A model generated the notes under the pieces. That model was not told the DNA's origin, searched no databases, and saw only the letters and a program-made list of their open reading frames with translations. Positions 10,929 through 19,449 of a DNA stretch of 46,996 bases are shown piece after piece. The position numbers and the translations under genes were made by a program. The stretch comes from Bryobacteraceae bacterium CoA2 C42 (GTDB lineage Bacteria; Acidobacteriota; Terriglobia; Bryobacterales; Bryobacteraceae), in NCBI GenBank assembly GCA_019931245.1, contig JAINDL010000010.1, forward strand, positions 1 to 46,996, in the 5' to 3' direction. Each line of letters begins with the position of its first letter. The first letter of the stretch is position 1.

Positions 10929-11593
10929 AGCACGCCGTACTTGGCGAACACATCGCGGAGATAGGCGCCGTTTTGCAGTTCGGCGCGGGAGTGGTTCTCG
11001 CGACGGACCTTATCGGCGGCGATGCCGAGGACCTCTTCGACGAGGGCCGCGGGAATGACGATGATGCCATCGTGATCGCCGAAGACGAAGTCGCCGGGGT
11101 TGACGATCACCTCGCCGCATTCGACCGGCACGTTGTAGCCGGTGACGATGCCGCGGCCCATCGAATCGACGGGCTTAATGCCGGCGGCAAAGACCGGGAA
11201 AGAGATCTCTTCAATCTTGCGAATATCGCGCACGAGACCGTCGACTACCGCGCCGCGGGCGCCGCGGGCCTTCGAGGCGGTCGACAGCAGTTCGCCCCAC
11301 GGGGCATTGCGGGTGGATTTCTGGGTGCCGACTACGCAGATCTCGCCCGGCTGCAGGCTATCGATGGCTTCGATTTCGAGGCCGTACGGATCCTCCGGGA
11401 TGTGATAAATGTCCGAGCACGTGACGGTGCGGGCCCAGCCGGCCATAACGCACCCCGGGTGCACCGGACGGAGGTACTCCCGCATCGCCTGATGGCGCAC
11501 TCCCAACTGGTCTAACGCGTCCGACACAACGGCCGTGTAGAGCTCCCTTTCTGCCATCTCGGCGAGTTCGATCTGCTTGGATAACTCGATCAT
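10925..11593 (-). CDS. RraA-like protein (HMG-aldolase/oxaloacetate-decarboxylase type fold)
   Basis: A 222-residue member of the RraA / former 'demethylmenaquinone methyltransferase' family, which includes class II 4-hydroxy-4-methyl-2-oxoglutarate aldolases and a regulator of RNase E. The family core is visible: VSDALDQLG near the N-terminus, WGELLSTASKARG, then GARGAVVDGLVRD. In the metal-binding aldolases the Arg-Asp pair is followed by two residues and an acid (RDx2E/D); here the sequence is R-D-I-R-K, so that acid is replaced by lysine. The pairing with an enolase-superfamily enzyme argues for a role in carboxylate or sugar-acid breakdown rather than RNase regulation, but the residue change makes the activity uncertain. 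Starts at ATG 11593. Confidence 0.82.
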   Translation of the reverse strand: MIELSKQIELAEMAERELYTAVVSDALDQLGVRHQAMREYLRPVHPGCVMAGWARTVTCSDIYHIPEDPYGLEIEAIDSLQPGEICVVGTQKSTRNAPWGELLSTASKARGARGAVVDGLVRDIRKIEEISFPVFAAGIKPVDSMGRGIVTGYNVPVECGEVIVNPGDFVFGDHDGIIVIPAALVEEVLGIAADKVRRENHSRAELQNGAYLRDVFAKYGVL

Positions 11594-11711
11594 TCCGTAC
11601 TATCTTAACGGGAATCGGCCGGAGCTTGTCCGGGGCGTCCAGAATGCAGATCAGAAATCAGCAATCGTTGCCAAGCGGGGGGATGCCTGTGCTAATCTAG
11701 CCTCTAGCGCG

Positions 11712-11787
11712 GTGCCCTTAGCTCAGCCGGTAGAGCGTCGGATTGTGGTTCCGAATGTCGCGGGTTCGATCCCCGTAGGGCACCCCA
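11712..11787 (+). tRNA. tRNA-His (anticodon GTG)
   Basis: A complete cloverleaf can be drawn. The acceptor stem GTGCCCT pairs with AGGGCAC, the D stem is GCTC/GAGC, and the anticodon stem TCGGA/TCCGA holds loop TTGTGGT with anticodon GTG at 11745-11747. The variable loop is ATGTC, and the T stem GCGGG/CCCGT holds loop TTCGATC. Two tRNA-His identity features are present: a G encoded at position -1 (11711) and discriminator C73 (11784). The CCA tail is encoded (11785-11787). The gene stands alone between the RraA-like gene and the kinase. Confidence 0.97.
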
Positions 11788-11854
11788 CTTTCGCCCGTTA
11801 GGGGCCGTCTGATTGGACGAGCGGTATAGTAGGGGAGAGTAGGGTGTTTTCCCC

Positions 11855-14221
11855 ATGCTTCTCAGCGCAGATACCCACATTCACGAGTTTCGCGTCGTAC
11901 GACTGCTCGGGAAAGGGGGCATGGGCGAAGTCTACCTGGCGGAGGATACCAAACTCGGGCGCCAGGTGGCGCTCAAGGTGCTGCGCGCGGAGTTCGTTGA
12001 TTCCCCCGCCCGCACAAAACGGTTCCTGCAGGAGGCTAAAGCCGCCTCCCGCCTGAATCATCCCAACGCCGCGCACGTATATTCTTTCGGCGAGTGGGAG
12101 GGCGGTGCCTTCCTGGCGATCGAGTACATCGCCGGCGAAACGCTCAGCGCCAGGATTCAACAGGGAACGTTCGCGTGGGAAGAGGTGGCCCGGGTGGGCG
12201 TGCAGACGGCGGAGGTGCTGCAGGCGGCGCACGATCTGGGCATTGTGCATCGGGAGATCAAAAGCCAGAACATCATGCTGGGCCCGAATGGCATCGTGAA
12301 GCTGCTCGATTTCGGCCTGGCCAAGCTGGCGGCGGAGCCAGCCGGGCCGGCGGTCGCCGAGACCGAGACCCAGTTGACGGCCGAAAACGCGGTGGTTGGC
12401 TCGCTGGGGTATATGAGCCCGGAACAGGCCTTGGGCAAGCCTCTCGATCGCCGAAGCGATCTGTTTTCCTTTGGCATTGTGCTCTATGAAATGGCCACGG
12501 GGCGGCGGCCGTTTCAGGGGACCAACCCGGTGGAGATCCTGTCCAAGGTCATCTCGTCGGCCCCCGATCCGGTCTCCAAATGGAACTACGCCACGCCCGA
12601 GGAGATGGACCGGATCATCCGGAAGTGCCTTGAGAAGAATCGGGACGACCGGTATCAATCGGCGCGGGAGATTGGGATCGACCTGCGGGCGTGGCTGAGC
12701 CTGCGCTCCTCGCGCGGTTCGGTGACGCAAGCGTCGCTCGCCCCGGCCGCCCCGGCGTCCCCGATCTCCCGGCGCCGGATCGGTTTGGCCGTTGCCGGGA
12801 CGGCCGCCGTGGGCGCCTCGGGTTGGGGCCTATACCGGTTCCTACGGCCCGCCGGGCCGGCTTCGATCGCCGTGCTCCCGTTCGAGAACAGCTCGGGAGC
12901 CGAAGATGCGCCGTTGAGTGACGGGCTGACGGAGGCGCTGATCAATTTGATTGCGACCGCCGGCGACGTGCGCGTGATCTCGCGAAGCGCTGTTTTCCGC
13001 TTCAAGAAGATGGATGATCCGCTGGCGGTGGCGCGTCAGTTGAAGGCGGCGGTGATGATGGTGGGGCGGCTGCGGCGGGCGCAGAACGGCATCCACATCT
13101 CCTTCGAAGTGGTGGATGTGGCGACGGCGCAGCAGCTGTTAAGCCGTCAGCTTTCCACCTCGCTCAGTGGGTTTCAGGAGTTGGCGCAACAGATCGCTGA
13201 TTTAGTGATGAGTTCGCTGGGCATTCGCCGGCGTAGGGCCGAGCCGTTGAAGGTTCACGTTGCCGACGGCGATGCCCACCTGCTGTATTTGAAGGGCCGC
13301 CATGCGCTGAACCGCCGCGTTCCGGATGCGTTTGCCAAGGCCCAGGATCTGTTTCAGCAGGCTATTGAAGCCGACCCTTCTTACGCTCTGCCCTACGCCG
13401 GATTAGCGGACGTCTATTCGTTGCAGAGCGGCAACCGCCCGCCGAACGAAGTCTGTCCGAAGGCCAAGGCCGCGGCGCTGCGGTCGATTGAACTCGATCC
13501 CTCGCTCGGCGAAGGCCACACGACGCTGGGTTTCGTGCAAATGCACTATGACTTTGCGTGGGCCGCGGCGGAAGCGTCCTTTCAGCAGGCTCTGGCTCTC
13601 AACCCGAGCTACGCGCCGGCGCATTCTTACTACGCCCGGCTACTCACCGCGCTGAAGCGGTTCTCGGAAGCCGAAGACCGGCAGAAGCGCGCGATGGAAC
13701 TCGATCCGCTCTCGCCGGCGCTGGCGACGGCGCTGGCGGTGACTTACTATCATTCCCGGCGGTACCCCGAAGCGGAAAAGACGTTGTTGTCTGTTCTGGC
13801 GGACCAGCCGCGGTTCATTCAGGCGCAGTCGATGCTCGGCACGGTGCGGATGGCCATGCGCCGATTCGCGGCGGCCATCGCCGATTTCGAAAAATGCCTG
13901 GAGATGATCGGAGAAGATGATTACGGCGTGGTGAGCGACTGGGGATTGGCGCAGGCTTTAAACGGGAATCGGGAGAAGGCGCGGGACGCCATCCGGCGGA
14001 TTGAGGCGCTCGCGGCGAGTTCGTATGTGGCGCCCTGCTTCTGGGCCGGACCCTACATCGGCCTCGGCGAGACCGCCCGCGCGCTCGATCTGCTCGAACA
14101 ATCTGTCGACCCGGATCACTCCTGGCCGGTTTATTACTACGGGGTCGAACCCAAGCTCGACCCCGTAAGGAGGGAGCCGCGTTTTCAGAAACTGATCACG
14201 CGGCTGGCCCTGCCTACCTGA
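11855..14221 (+). CDS. Ser/Thr protein kinase-like protein with TolB/FlgO-like module and TPRs; HRD Asp replaced by Glu
   Basis: A 788-residue signalling protein of the type abundant in Acidobacteria. Residues ~12-275 form a Hanks-type kinase domain: glycine loop GKGGMG at 19-24, ATP lysine K41, catalytic loop at 132-139, DFG at 152-154 and GYMSPEQ in the activation segment. One membrane-spanning helix (about 309-329) follows, then an SIAVLPFENSSG segment typical of TolB/FlgO-like modules in these kinases, then TPR repeats from about residue 470 to the end, probably outside the membrane. The catalytic loop reads HREIKSQN: codon GAG at 12254-12256 encodes Glu134 where active kinases have Asp. 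All other key residues are kept, so it may be weakly active, altered or a pseudokinase. The 3' end overlaps the convergent downstream gene by 8 nt. Confidence 0.9.
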   Translation: MLLSADTHIHEFRVVRLLGKGGMGEVYLAEDTKLGRQVALKVLRAEFVDSPARTKRFLQEAKAASRLNHPNAAHVYSFGEWEGGAFLAIEYIAGETLSARIQQGTFAWEEVARVGVQTAEVLQAAHDLGIVHREIKSQNIMLGPNGIVKLLDFGLAKLAAEPAGPAVAETETQLTAENAVVGSLGYMSPEQALGKPLDRRSDLFSFGIVLYEMATGRRPFQGTNPVEILSKVISSAPDPVSKWNYATPEEMDRIIRKCLEKNRDDRYQSAREIGIDLRAWLSLRSSRGSVTQASLAPAAPASPISRRRIGLAVAGTAAVGASGWGLYRFLRPAGPASIAVLPFENSSGAEDAPLSDGLTEALINLIATAGDVRVISRSAVFRFKKMDDPLAVARQLKAAVMMVGRLRRAQNGIHISFEVVDVATAQQLLSRQLSTSLSGFQELAQQIADLVMSSLGIRRRRAEPLKVHVADGDAHLLYLKGRHALNRRVPDAFAKAQDLFQQAIEADPSYALPYAGLADVYSLQSGNRPPNEVCPKAKAAALRSIELDPSLGEGHTTLGFVQMHYDFAWAAAEASFQQALALNPSYAPAHSYYARLLTALKRFSEAEDRQKRAMELDPLSPALATALAVTYYHSRRYPEAEKTLLSVLADQPRFIQAQSMLGTVRMAMRRFAAAIADFEKCLEMIGEDDYGVVSDWGLAQALNGNREKARDAIRRIEALAASSYVAPCFWAGPYIGLGETARALDLLEQSVDPDHSWPVYYYGVEPKLDPVRREPRFQKLITRLALPT

Positions 14222-16136
14222 CCGCGAGCGCGACCGCTTGCGCGGCTCGCGGAAACACCCGGCCGTTGTCGAACGTGGCGAAGACGGAAACCGGTTGGTT
14301 GCCGGGCGCCAGGCCCGTGGGAACGGTAGCCCGGAGCACCCAGGCGCCGGGTCCGGACGGCTGCGGCACAACCGATGCGGCTGCCTGGTCGCCGATCCGG
14401 ACCGTGTACCGAATATCCGGCCGGAGGGTGATGCCCGTACAGTAGATGTCCAGCAAGTCCCCGGCCCCGGCCGGGCTTTCCGGAAGAACGGGGCGTCGCG
14501 ATCCTGCAAAGAAGATGGACGGGCGGTTGAAAATGAATGGCTCGACAACGTCGACCGTAAGGGTCGCCCGGGCCGTGGTGGCCTCAGGCAGGTTGACGAG
14601 TAAGAGTGTCCTCAGCAGCGAGGGGCTGGGGGCGGGGGTGGTAGTTGTCGTTAATCCTGTGGGTAGCCGCAGGTTGAGCTGGGTCGGGCTGGCGTAGAGG
14701 ATTTCGACGGGTAAGCCTTCCAGGGAGACCGTGGCCTGCGCTGCCTGAGCCGGCAAGGAGCGGCCAAACAGGCTGACAATGGAGCCGGGCGTCGACACCG
14801 CCGGAAGGACTTGCGTAATCGCCATCGCGGGGGGGGAGAGTTCCGGCTGCGGCCCCACCGCGGTGAGGGTCATCACGCCCTGCGCATCGATGGTCGTGTT
14901 CAGGCGCGCCCGGAACAGGCCGGGCTTCAGCAAATAGGCCAATAGCGGGTCGTCGCCGAGGAGCGGGTAGTCCTGATAGACGACCGTATCGCCGGTGGCG
15001 TTGAAGCGCGTGTCGTTCAGGTCCGGTTGCAGGGGCAGCACCCGCGCCGGCGGTCCCTCCACGGTGAAGCCGGTCAGCACGGCGCCGGGCCGCGTGAAGC
15101 CGCGGGCGGCCAGGCTGATGTTGGCCAGACCGGCCAGCACCGTACCCGCCTCGTTGCGGAGCGTGTGGATGGTGACCAGGCCCCCGGTGGACGCCGTCTC
15201 CGGGGTCGAGGAGGTGAGGATCCGTTCGCCGCGGACCTCGTAGGTCAAGCTTTCCGGCGTGCGCAGCAGGGCGCCGCCATTACCGGCGGCGGTGCGGAGC
15301 TGAACGTAGAGGGACGACGGGTTCTGCAGCATGGCCTCCAGTCCCGCCATGGCCGCGGCGTTGGTGGGGTCGAGAATCTGCCGGAAGGTGATGGTGCCGG
15401 AGGTGCCCGCCGTGGCGACGGTGTTCGGGATGGGCGCTTCGATCACGGTGGGACCAAAGGCGGCGACGCTGCGCAGGGCCAATCCCGCGATGACGGCGGC
15501 GCTGTTGCCGGCGCGGTAGCGCACCTGATACTGCAATTCGGCCGCGGTGATGGGCGAGCCGGGAGTGCGGCGCAGGTAGGTGGCGCGGATGGCCACTGCG
15601 GCGCCTTCGAGGTCCCGCGGCGGAGTCAAGTGCGCGAGGGCGATGGCCTCGGCGCCTTCGAGAGTGAACGCGGGGTTCAGGGAGTAGCCCTCGGCGCGCT
15701 CTTCGGTCTGCACGAAGAGCGTCCAGCCGGCCTCGCCCGCCGTGGTTTCGAGCGTGGAGCCGCGCAGGACAACGGTGCTGCGGCCGGCGGGAAGCACGAG
15801 CGGATTCGCCGCCGTGATCCCGAAGGTGAGCTGCGCCTGGGGTCGCCGGAGCGCTATCTCCGTGAGGCGCACCGGGCGGTCCATGACCGCATCGAGCAGA
15901 AGCTCCGAGACGGCGAAGTAGCGGGTTTGGCCGCCGTCGACGCTGAGCCGGTCGATGCGGAGTTGGGCCTGGATCGTTCCGAGACCATCGGGAAGGATCA
16001 GCGGCAGTTGGGGGCGGTAAGAGGTGCGGGGCGGTCCCGGCGGGTTGCCCCCGCCATCGGGTCCGCACCGACCACATTGTGCATTTGCCGGACCGGACGC
16101 TAACGTAACGCAAAAAAGAGCAGTTCCGAGTTTCAT
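14214..16136 (-). CDS. secreted protein with Solibacter-type C-terminal domain (TIGR03437)
   Basis: An exported protein of 640 residues from ATG 16136; an upstream in-frame ATG at 16172 would add 12 residues before the signal peptide. The N-terminus (MKLGTALFCVTLASGPANA, then QC) is a signal peptide. The middle is beta-rich, Thr/Ala/Gly-rich and unassigned. From about residue 450 it matches the TIGR03437 'Solibacter' C-terminal domain: a STPGSIVSLFGRSL-like opening, VSLEGLPVEILYASPTQLN, and a beta-sandwich end. The role of the domain is not known; it is found in large numbers of secreted proteins of this group. The adjacent metalloprotease on the same strand (45 nt upstream) is also exported. 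It converges on the kinase gene with an 8-nt overlap. This protein is the main taxonomic clue in the window. Confidence 0.85.
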   Translation of the reverse strand: MKLGTALFCVTLASGPANAQCGRCGPDGGGNPPGPPRTSYRPQLPLILPDGLGTIQAQLRIDRLSVDGGQTRYFAVSELLLDAVMDRPVRLTEIALRRPQAQLTFGITAANPLVLPAGRSTVVLRGSTLETTAGEAGWTLFVQTEERAEGYSLNPAFTLEGAEAIALAHLTPPRDLEGAAVAIRATYLRRTPGSPITAAELQYQVRYRAGNSAAVIAGLALRSVAAFGPTVIEAPIPNTVATAGTSGTITFRQILDPTNAAAMAGLEAMLQNPSSLYVQLRTAAGNGGALLRTPESLTYEVRGERILTSSTPETASTGGLVTIHTLRNEAGTVLAGLANISLAARGFTRPGAVLTGFTVEGPPARVLPLQPDLNDTRFNATGDTVVYQDYPLLGDDPLLAYLLKPGLFRARLNTTIDAQGVMTLTAVGPQPELSPPAMAITQVLPAVSTPGSIVSLFGRSLPAQAAQATVSLEGLPVEILYASPTQLNLRLPTGLTTTTTPAPSPSLLRTLLLVNLPEATTARATLTVDVVEPFIFNRPSIFFAGSRRPVLPESPAGAGDLLDIYCTGITLRPDIRYTVRIGDQAAASVVPQPSGPGAWVLRATVPTGLAPGNQPVSVFATFDNGRVFPRAAQAVALAVR

Positions 16137-16181
16137 GGCACCTGGAGCATACTCCTTTGCCGGCCCGAGCACAATGAGGGG

Positions 16182-18116
16182 TCAGCGGCCGGCGTAGACC
16201 ACCGTGGTCCGGGTGGTATGGGAGAGTCCGTTCTGCGCCGTGACGGTGAGGTCGAAGCGGTACTCGCCGGGCCCGCCGCCGAACTGCACCGTTACCTTGG
16301 GGCGGTCTGCGTGGTTCAGCGCGGCGGGGAGCCCCGCGACGCGCCACTGGTAGCCCACAATCTGGCCGCCGCCGGGCACGGTGGAGGAGGAGCCGTCGAG
16401 TTCCACTTCGCGGACGAGGACAGGGCCGGGGATGGGCTGAACGCTGGCAGCAGGCCGATAAGTGAGCTTGGCGGCTTCTTCGGCGGCCTGCCGCGGAGAC
16501 TGCTCCACCAGGTCCGGTTCGCGGTAGACCGCGCCGAAGCGGAGCGCGTTGTTCTGGAAGGAATAGACGAGATTCGCCCAGTCGTCGTGGCCGCGTAGGA
16601 CGGTCCCTTCGCCGCCGTTGAGGTCTGCGGTGACGAAGCGGTCGCCCCGGTTGCCATCGCAGTTCCAATCGAGCCCAAAGCCGTCGGTAATCGATTCGAC
16701 GACGACGGCGGAACGGCAGTTGTAGGCAAGGGCCGGGAGTTCGGTTCGCTCCTCAATGGTACGGTTGGGCAGCGCGACGCGGACGCGGGCGGGCAGGCTG
16801 GCGACAGGATAAAAGGGCGCGGCTTCGTTCAACGCTGATTCGTCGAGGGTGGGGAGTTCGAGACGGGAGAAGTCGTAGCGATAGACGATTTCGTCGGGTT
16901 CCGCGCGGAGCGAACTCGAATTGGCGCTGCCGGTGAATCGCTGCAGTTGGGCGGGGACGCCGCGGAACTGGTGGCGGTAGTTCATGACGCTGCGGTAGTT
17001 CGGCTTGTTATTCACGTCGTCCCCTCCGCCGTGGCGGAGACCGAGGCTGTGGCCGAGTTCGTGCATCAGCGTACCGGCGATGGCGCCGGCATCGTTGTTC
17101 GGGAGAGTGACCATCAGATCGTCGCCCGGCGTTTCGCTGATGCCGGAGCTGGTGTTATCCGCTTCGTACTGATGGCCGAAGATGGCGTAGCGAAAGGCGA
17201 AGCGCCGGGGATTGCTTTTGCCGAAGTTGGTTGCATCGGCCTTGATCCCGGCGAACGGCTCACCGAAGAGCAGGACATCCTGGTGGCGGATTTCGTTGCT
17301 GAGGTCGATGTGCAGGGTGATGCCGGTCTTGCCATCGGGATTCTGCACCGGGGCTTTCGCAAAGGCTTCGATGACGATTTGCAGCGCTTCGGCCGGCGGC
17401 TTGTGGCTGTGGCCATCGCCAGCTTTGCCCATGTAGTCGATTTCGAGAAAGACGTCCCTGTGGAGCGGGTTGGCGCCGAGCGCGGGGAGGTCGAGGTCGA
17501 TTTCGCCATCGCCGTTGGTGTCGACGCCGAAGGTCTCCCAATCGTCCCAGAGACCGTCGCCATCGGTGTCGCGCTCGACGCGCAAGTAGAGAACGGTATC
17601 GTTGAAGTCCTGGTCGCCGTTGTTGCGGGTATCTTCCCAGCCGAGGTAGAGCAGCGTGCCCTGGTATTTGCCGGGGTGGATCTCCCGTTCGACGAGATGG
17701 TCGGCGCCATCGGCGTTCTTGTCCTTGTTACTCGACCAGAAATCGTCGCAGACGCCCTGCCCGAGTTTGTCGACGCAGAGGCCGAGTTCGAAACTGGTGC
17801 CGGCGGGAAAGCCGTCGATTTGATTGGGGGTGCTCGGAACGCTGTCGAAGGTGACCCGGCAGCCGAAGGCCGCGAGTTTGTCGGTAACGAGCGGCAGCCC
17901 CAGTCCTATGCCGGGCTTTTCGGTCCGGCAACCGGAGGAGCCGAGGATGACTTCTTTTCCGCCCGGGTAGGTGGCGCGGACCAGGAATACCGTATTCCGG
18001 TACCCGGATTCCATGTTGACGAAGTCGAGCGAGACGCGCCCGGCCTCGCGGATAACAACGTCCCGGGCGGTCAGGATCGTTGCTATCCCAAACAGCAGCA
18101 GACACTTAGTGCTCAT
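16182..18116 (-). CDS. exported zinc metalloprotease-like protein with DUF4114-like, Ca-binding and PKD-like parts
   Basis: A 644-residue protein with an N-terminal signal sequence (about residues 1-17). Residues ~30-180 resemble a DUF4114-like beta domain ending in LGWEDTRNNGDQDFNDTVLY. Residues 183-207 hold two DxDGDG-type calcium-binding loops (DTDGDGLWDD and DTNGDGEIDLD). The metzincin zinc site HELGHSLGLRH is at 352-362, with a probable Met-turn SVMNY at 377-381, so it should be a Zn peptidase of the metzincin type. The last ~90 residues look like a PKD/immunoglobulin-like domain (ELDGSSS, GYQWRV, YRFDLTVTAQNG). Its substrate is unknown. It lies 45 nt upstream of the TIGR03437 protein gene and 21 nt downstream of the lipoprotein gene on the same strand, so the three exported proteins may be co-expressed. 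Confidence 0.85.
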   Translation of the reverse strand: MSTKCLLLFGIATILTARDVVIREAGRVSLDFVNMESGYRNTVFLVRATYPGGKEVILGSSGCRTEKPGIGLGLPLVTDKLAAFGCRVTFDSVPSTPNQIDGFPAGTSFELGLCVDKLGQGVCDDFWSSNKDKNADGADHLVEREIHPGKYQGTLLYLGWEDTRNNGDQDFNDTVLYLRVERDTDGDGLWDDWETFGVDTNGDGEIDLDLPALGANPLHRDVFLEIDYMGKAGDGHSHKPPAEALQIVIEAFAKAPVQNPDGKTGITLHIDLSNEIRHQDVLLFGEPFAGIKADATNFGKSNPRRFAFRYAIFGHQYEADNTSSGISETPGDDLMVTLPNNDAGAIAGTLMHELGHSLGLRHGGGDDVNNKPNYRSVMNYRHQFRGVPAQLQRFTGSANSSSLRAEPDEIVYRYDFSRLELPTLDESALNEAAPFYPVASLPARVRVALPNRTIEERTELPALAYNCRSAVVVESITDGFGLDWNCDGNRGDRFVTADLNGGEGTVLRGHDDWANLVYSFQNNALRFGAVYREPDLVEQSPRQAAEEAAKLTYRPAASVQPIPGPVLVREVELDGSSSTVPGGGQIVGYQWRVAGLPAALNHADRPKVTVQFGGGPGEYRFDLTVTAQNGLSHTTRTTVVYAGR

Positions 18117-18137
18117 GCCGCCGAGTATACACCCCGG

Positions 18138-18602
18138 TCAGTGGCTGGACGGGGTGGCTTCGAGGTTGACGTTCTTCCAGTCTCCCCGCATGATAGCCGT
18201 CCGAATTTCGGCCGCGGTGAACTTTTCCTCGTGGAGCTGCTTGGCGAGCAGCGCCTCTTTCATGCAGGTGCCGCAGTGTGAGCTGTGGTTATCGCGGAAG
18301 CAGTCGAGCAGGCCTTTGTGCCCGGCCGAGCGGTCGCAGTAGCAGTAGCAGGGCTGCTGGGCGAGGATTTCGGGGATCTCTTTAGCGACCTGGTAGGCTT
18401 TGCGGATGATGGGGTCGGTGAAGGATTTCGGGTCGAGGGTGGGGGGGAAGGGTTTGGCCGCGGCGGCGGTTTCGTGGAAGTAGGGCACCGGGGGCGTTGG
18501 GGGAATCTTCTTCGCGCTGGCAGCGGGCGCCGGGGTGGTGGGCGATTCGGTGGTGCAACCGGCGAGCAGCAGCAGGGGAAGGCAGAGAATGAGTGCGCGC
18601 AT
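18138..18602 (-). CDS. PCYCGC-type lipoprotein (variant PCYCYC)
   Basis: A 154-residue lipoprotein: hydrophobic signal ending in the lipobox LLAGC with Cys16 as the acylated residue, followed by a Pro/Thr/Ala-rich linker. The C-terminal half has the cysteine arrangement of the PCYCGC family: PCYCYC at residues 84-89, further Cys101, Cys110 and Cys113 (HCGTC). The family motif normally ends G-C; here Gly is Tyr. The spaced cysteines and the His residues suggest metal or redox binding, but no function is established as far as I know. It is the first of three minus-strand genes for exported proteins; its start is 40 bp from the divergent ABC permease. Confidence 0.82.
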   Translation of the reverse strand: MRALILCLPLLLLAGCTTESPTTPAPAASAKKIPPTPPVPYFHETAAAAKPFPPTLDPKSFTDPIIRKAYQVAKEIPEILAQQPCYCYCDRSAGHKGLLDCFRDNHSSHCGTCMKEALLAKQLHEEKFTAAEIRTAIMRGDWKNVNLEATPSSH

Positions 18603-18642
18603 CCCCTTATTCTAGCGGGTCCGCTAGACTGGGAGAGACTCC

Positions 18643-19449
18643 ATGGGGCTTCCCGGTACTCTGTTTCTGCGCAACCTGTTTGCGCGTCGTAACCTGCTGT
18701 TTCAGTTGATTGCCCGCGACTTCCGCCAACGCTACATCGGTTCGGCGGCGGGCTGGCTTTGGGGCCTCGTGCATCCCACGGTGCAGCTGGCGAGTTGGAC
18801 CTTCGTGTTCTCCTATTGCATGAAAACGCCGATGCCGCCGGGCGAGGCCACGGAAAACTACACGCTGTTTCTGCTGTGCGGCTATCTGCCGTGGATGCTT
18901 TTTCAGGAGACGGTGCAGCGAAGCGCCAACTGCATTCTCGAACACTCGAACCTGATCACCAAAACGGTGTTTCCGAGCGAGATGCTGCCGATCTCCGTCT
19001 TCTTTTCGTCGATGCTGAACCACCTGCTGGCGGTGTTGCTGGCCGTGGCGGCCGTCGCCTTCTGGGACCGGCATTTGCACTGGACGCTGCTGTTTCTGCC
19101 GCTCTACACGGGCTTGCTGGGGACGCTGGCCGTTGGCATCGGCTGGGTGTTTGCCAGTCTGCAGGTGTATCTGCGGGATACGGCGCAGGGGGTGATGGTG
19201 CTGCTGACGCTGTGGTTCTGGGTGACGCCGATCTTTATCAACGAAGAGCAGATTCCCGAGGGGATGCGGTTCCTGTTGCGGGGGAATCCGCTTTCCCTGT
19301 TCGTAAAAGCCTACCGGGCCCGGCTACTCTCTGCAGAGCTGCCGAACCCGGAGGAGTTGGCCGTGATGGCCGCCTGGAGTTGCGGGGCGTTCGTGGTGGG
19401 CGGCCTGTTTTTCCGCTACTTGAAACGCGGTTTTGCGGACGTGCTTTAG
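18643..19449 (+). CDS. ABC-2 type transport permease, polysaccharide-export (Wzm/TagG) type
   Basis: A 268-residue inner-membrane protein with about six hydrophobic helices. The N-terminal LIARDFRQRYIGSAAGWLWG segment and the later LRGNPLSLFVKAYR segment are typical of ABC-2 permeases exporting O-antigen, teichoic acid or capsule (Wzm, TagG, KpsM). A GGGAGAG Shine-Dalgarno lies 7 nt before the ATG. The partner ATPase (Wzt/TagH type) usually follows directly but is not in the window; the next gene is a convergent aminotransferase overlapping by 4 nt. The ATPase must be encoded elsewhere, or the gene has been separated from its operon. Confidence 0.85.
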   Translation: MGLPGTLFLRNLFARRNLLFQLIARDFRQRYIGSAAGWLWGLVHPTVQLASWTFVFSYCMKTPMPPGEATENYTLFLLCGYLPWMLFQETVQRSANCILEHSNLITKTVFPSEMLPISVFFSSMLNHLLAVLLAVAAVAFWDRHLHWTLLFLPLYTGLLGTLAVGIGWVFASLQVYLRDTAQGVMVLLTLWFWVTPIFINEEQIPEGMRFLLRGNPLSLFVKAYRARLLSAELPNPEELAVMAAWSCGAFVVGGLFFRYLKRGFADVL

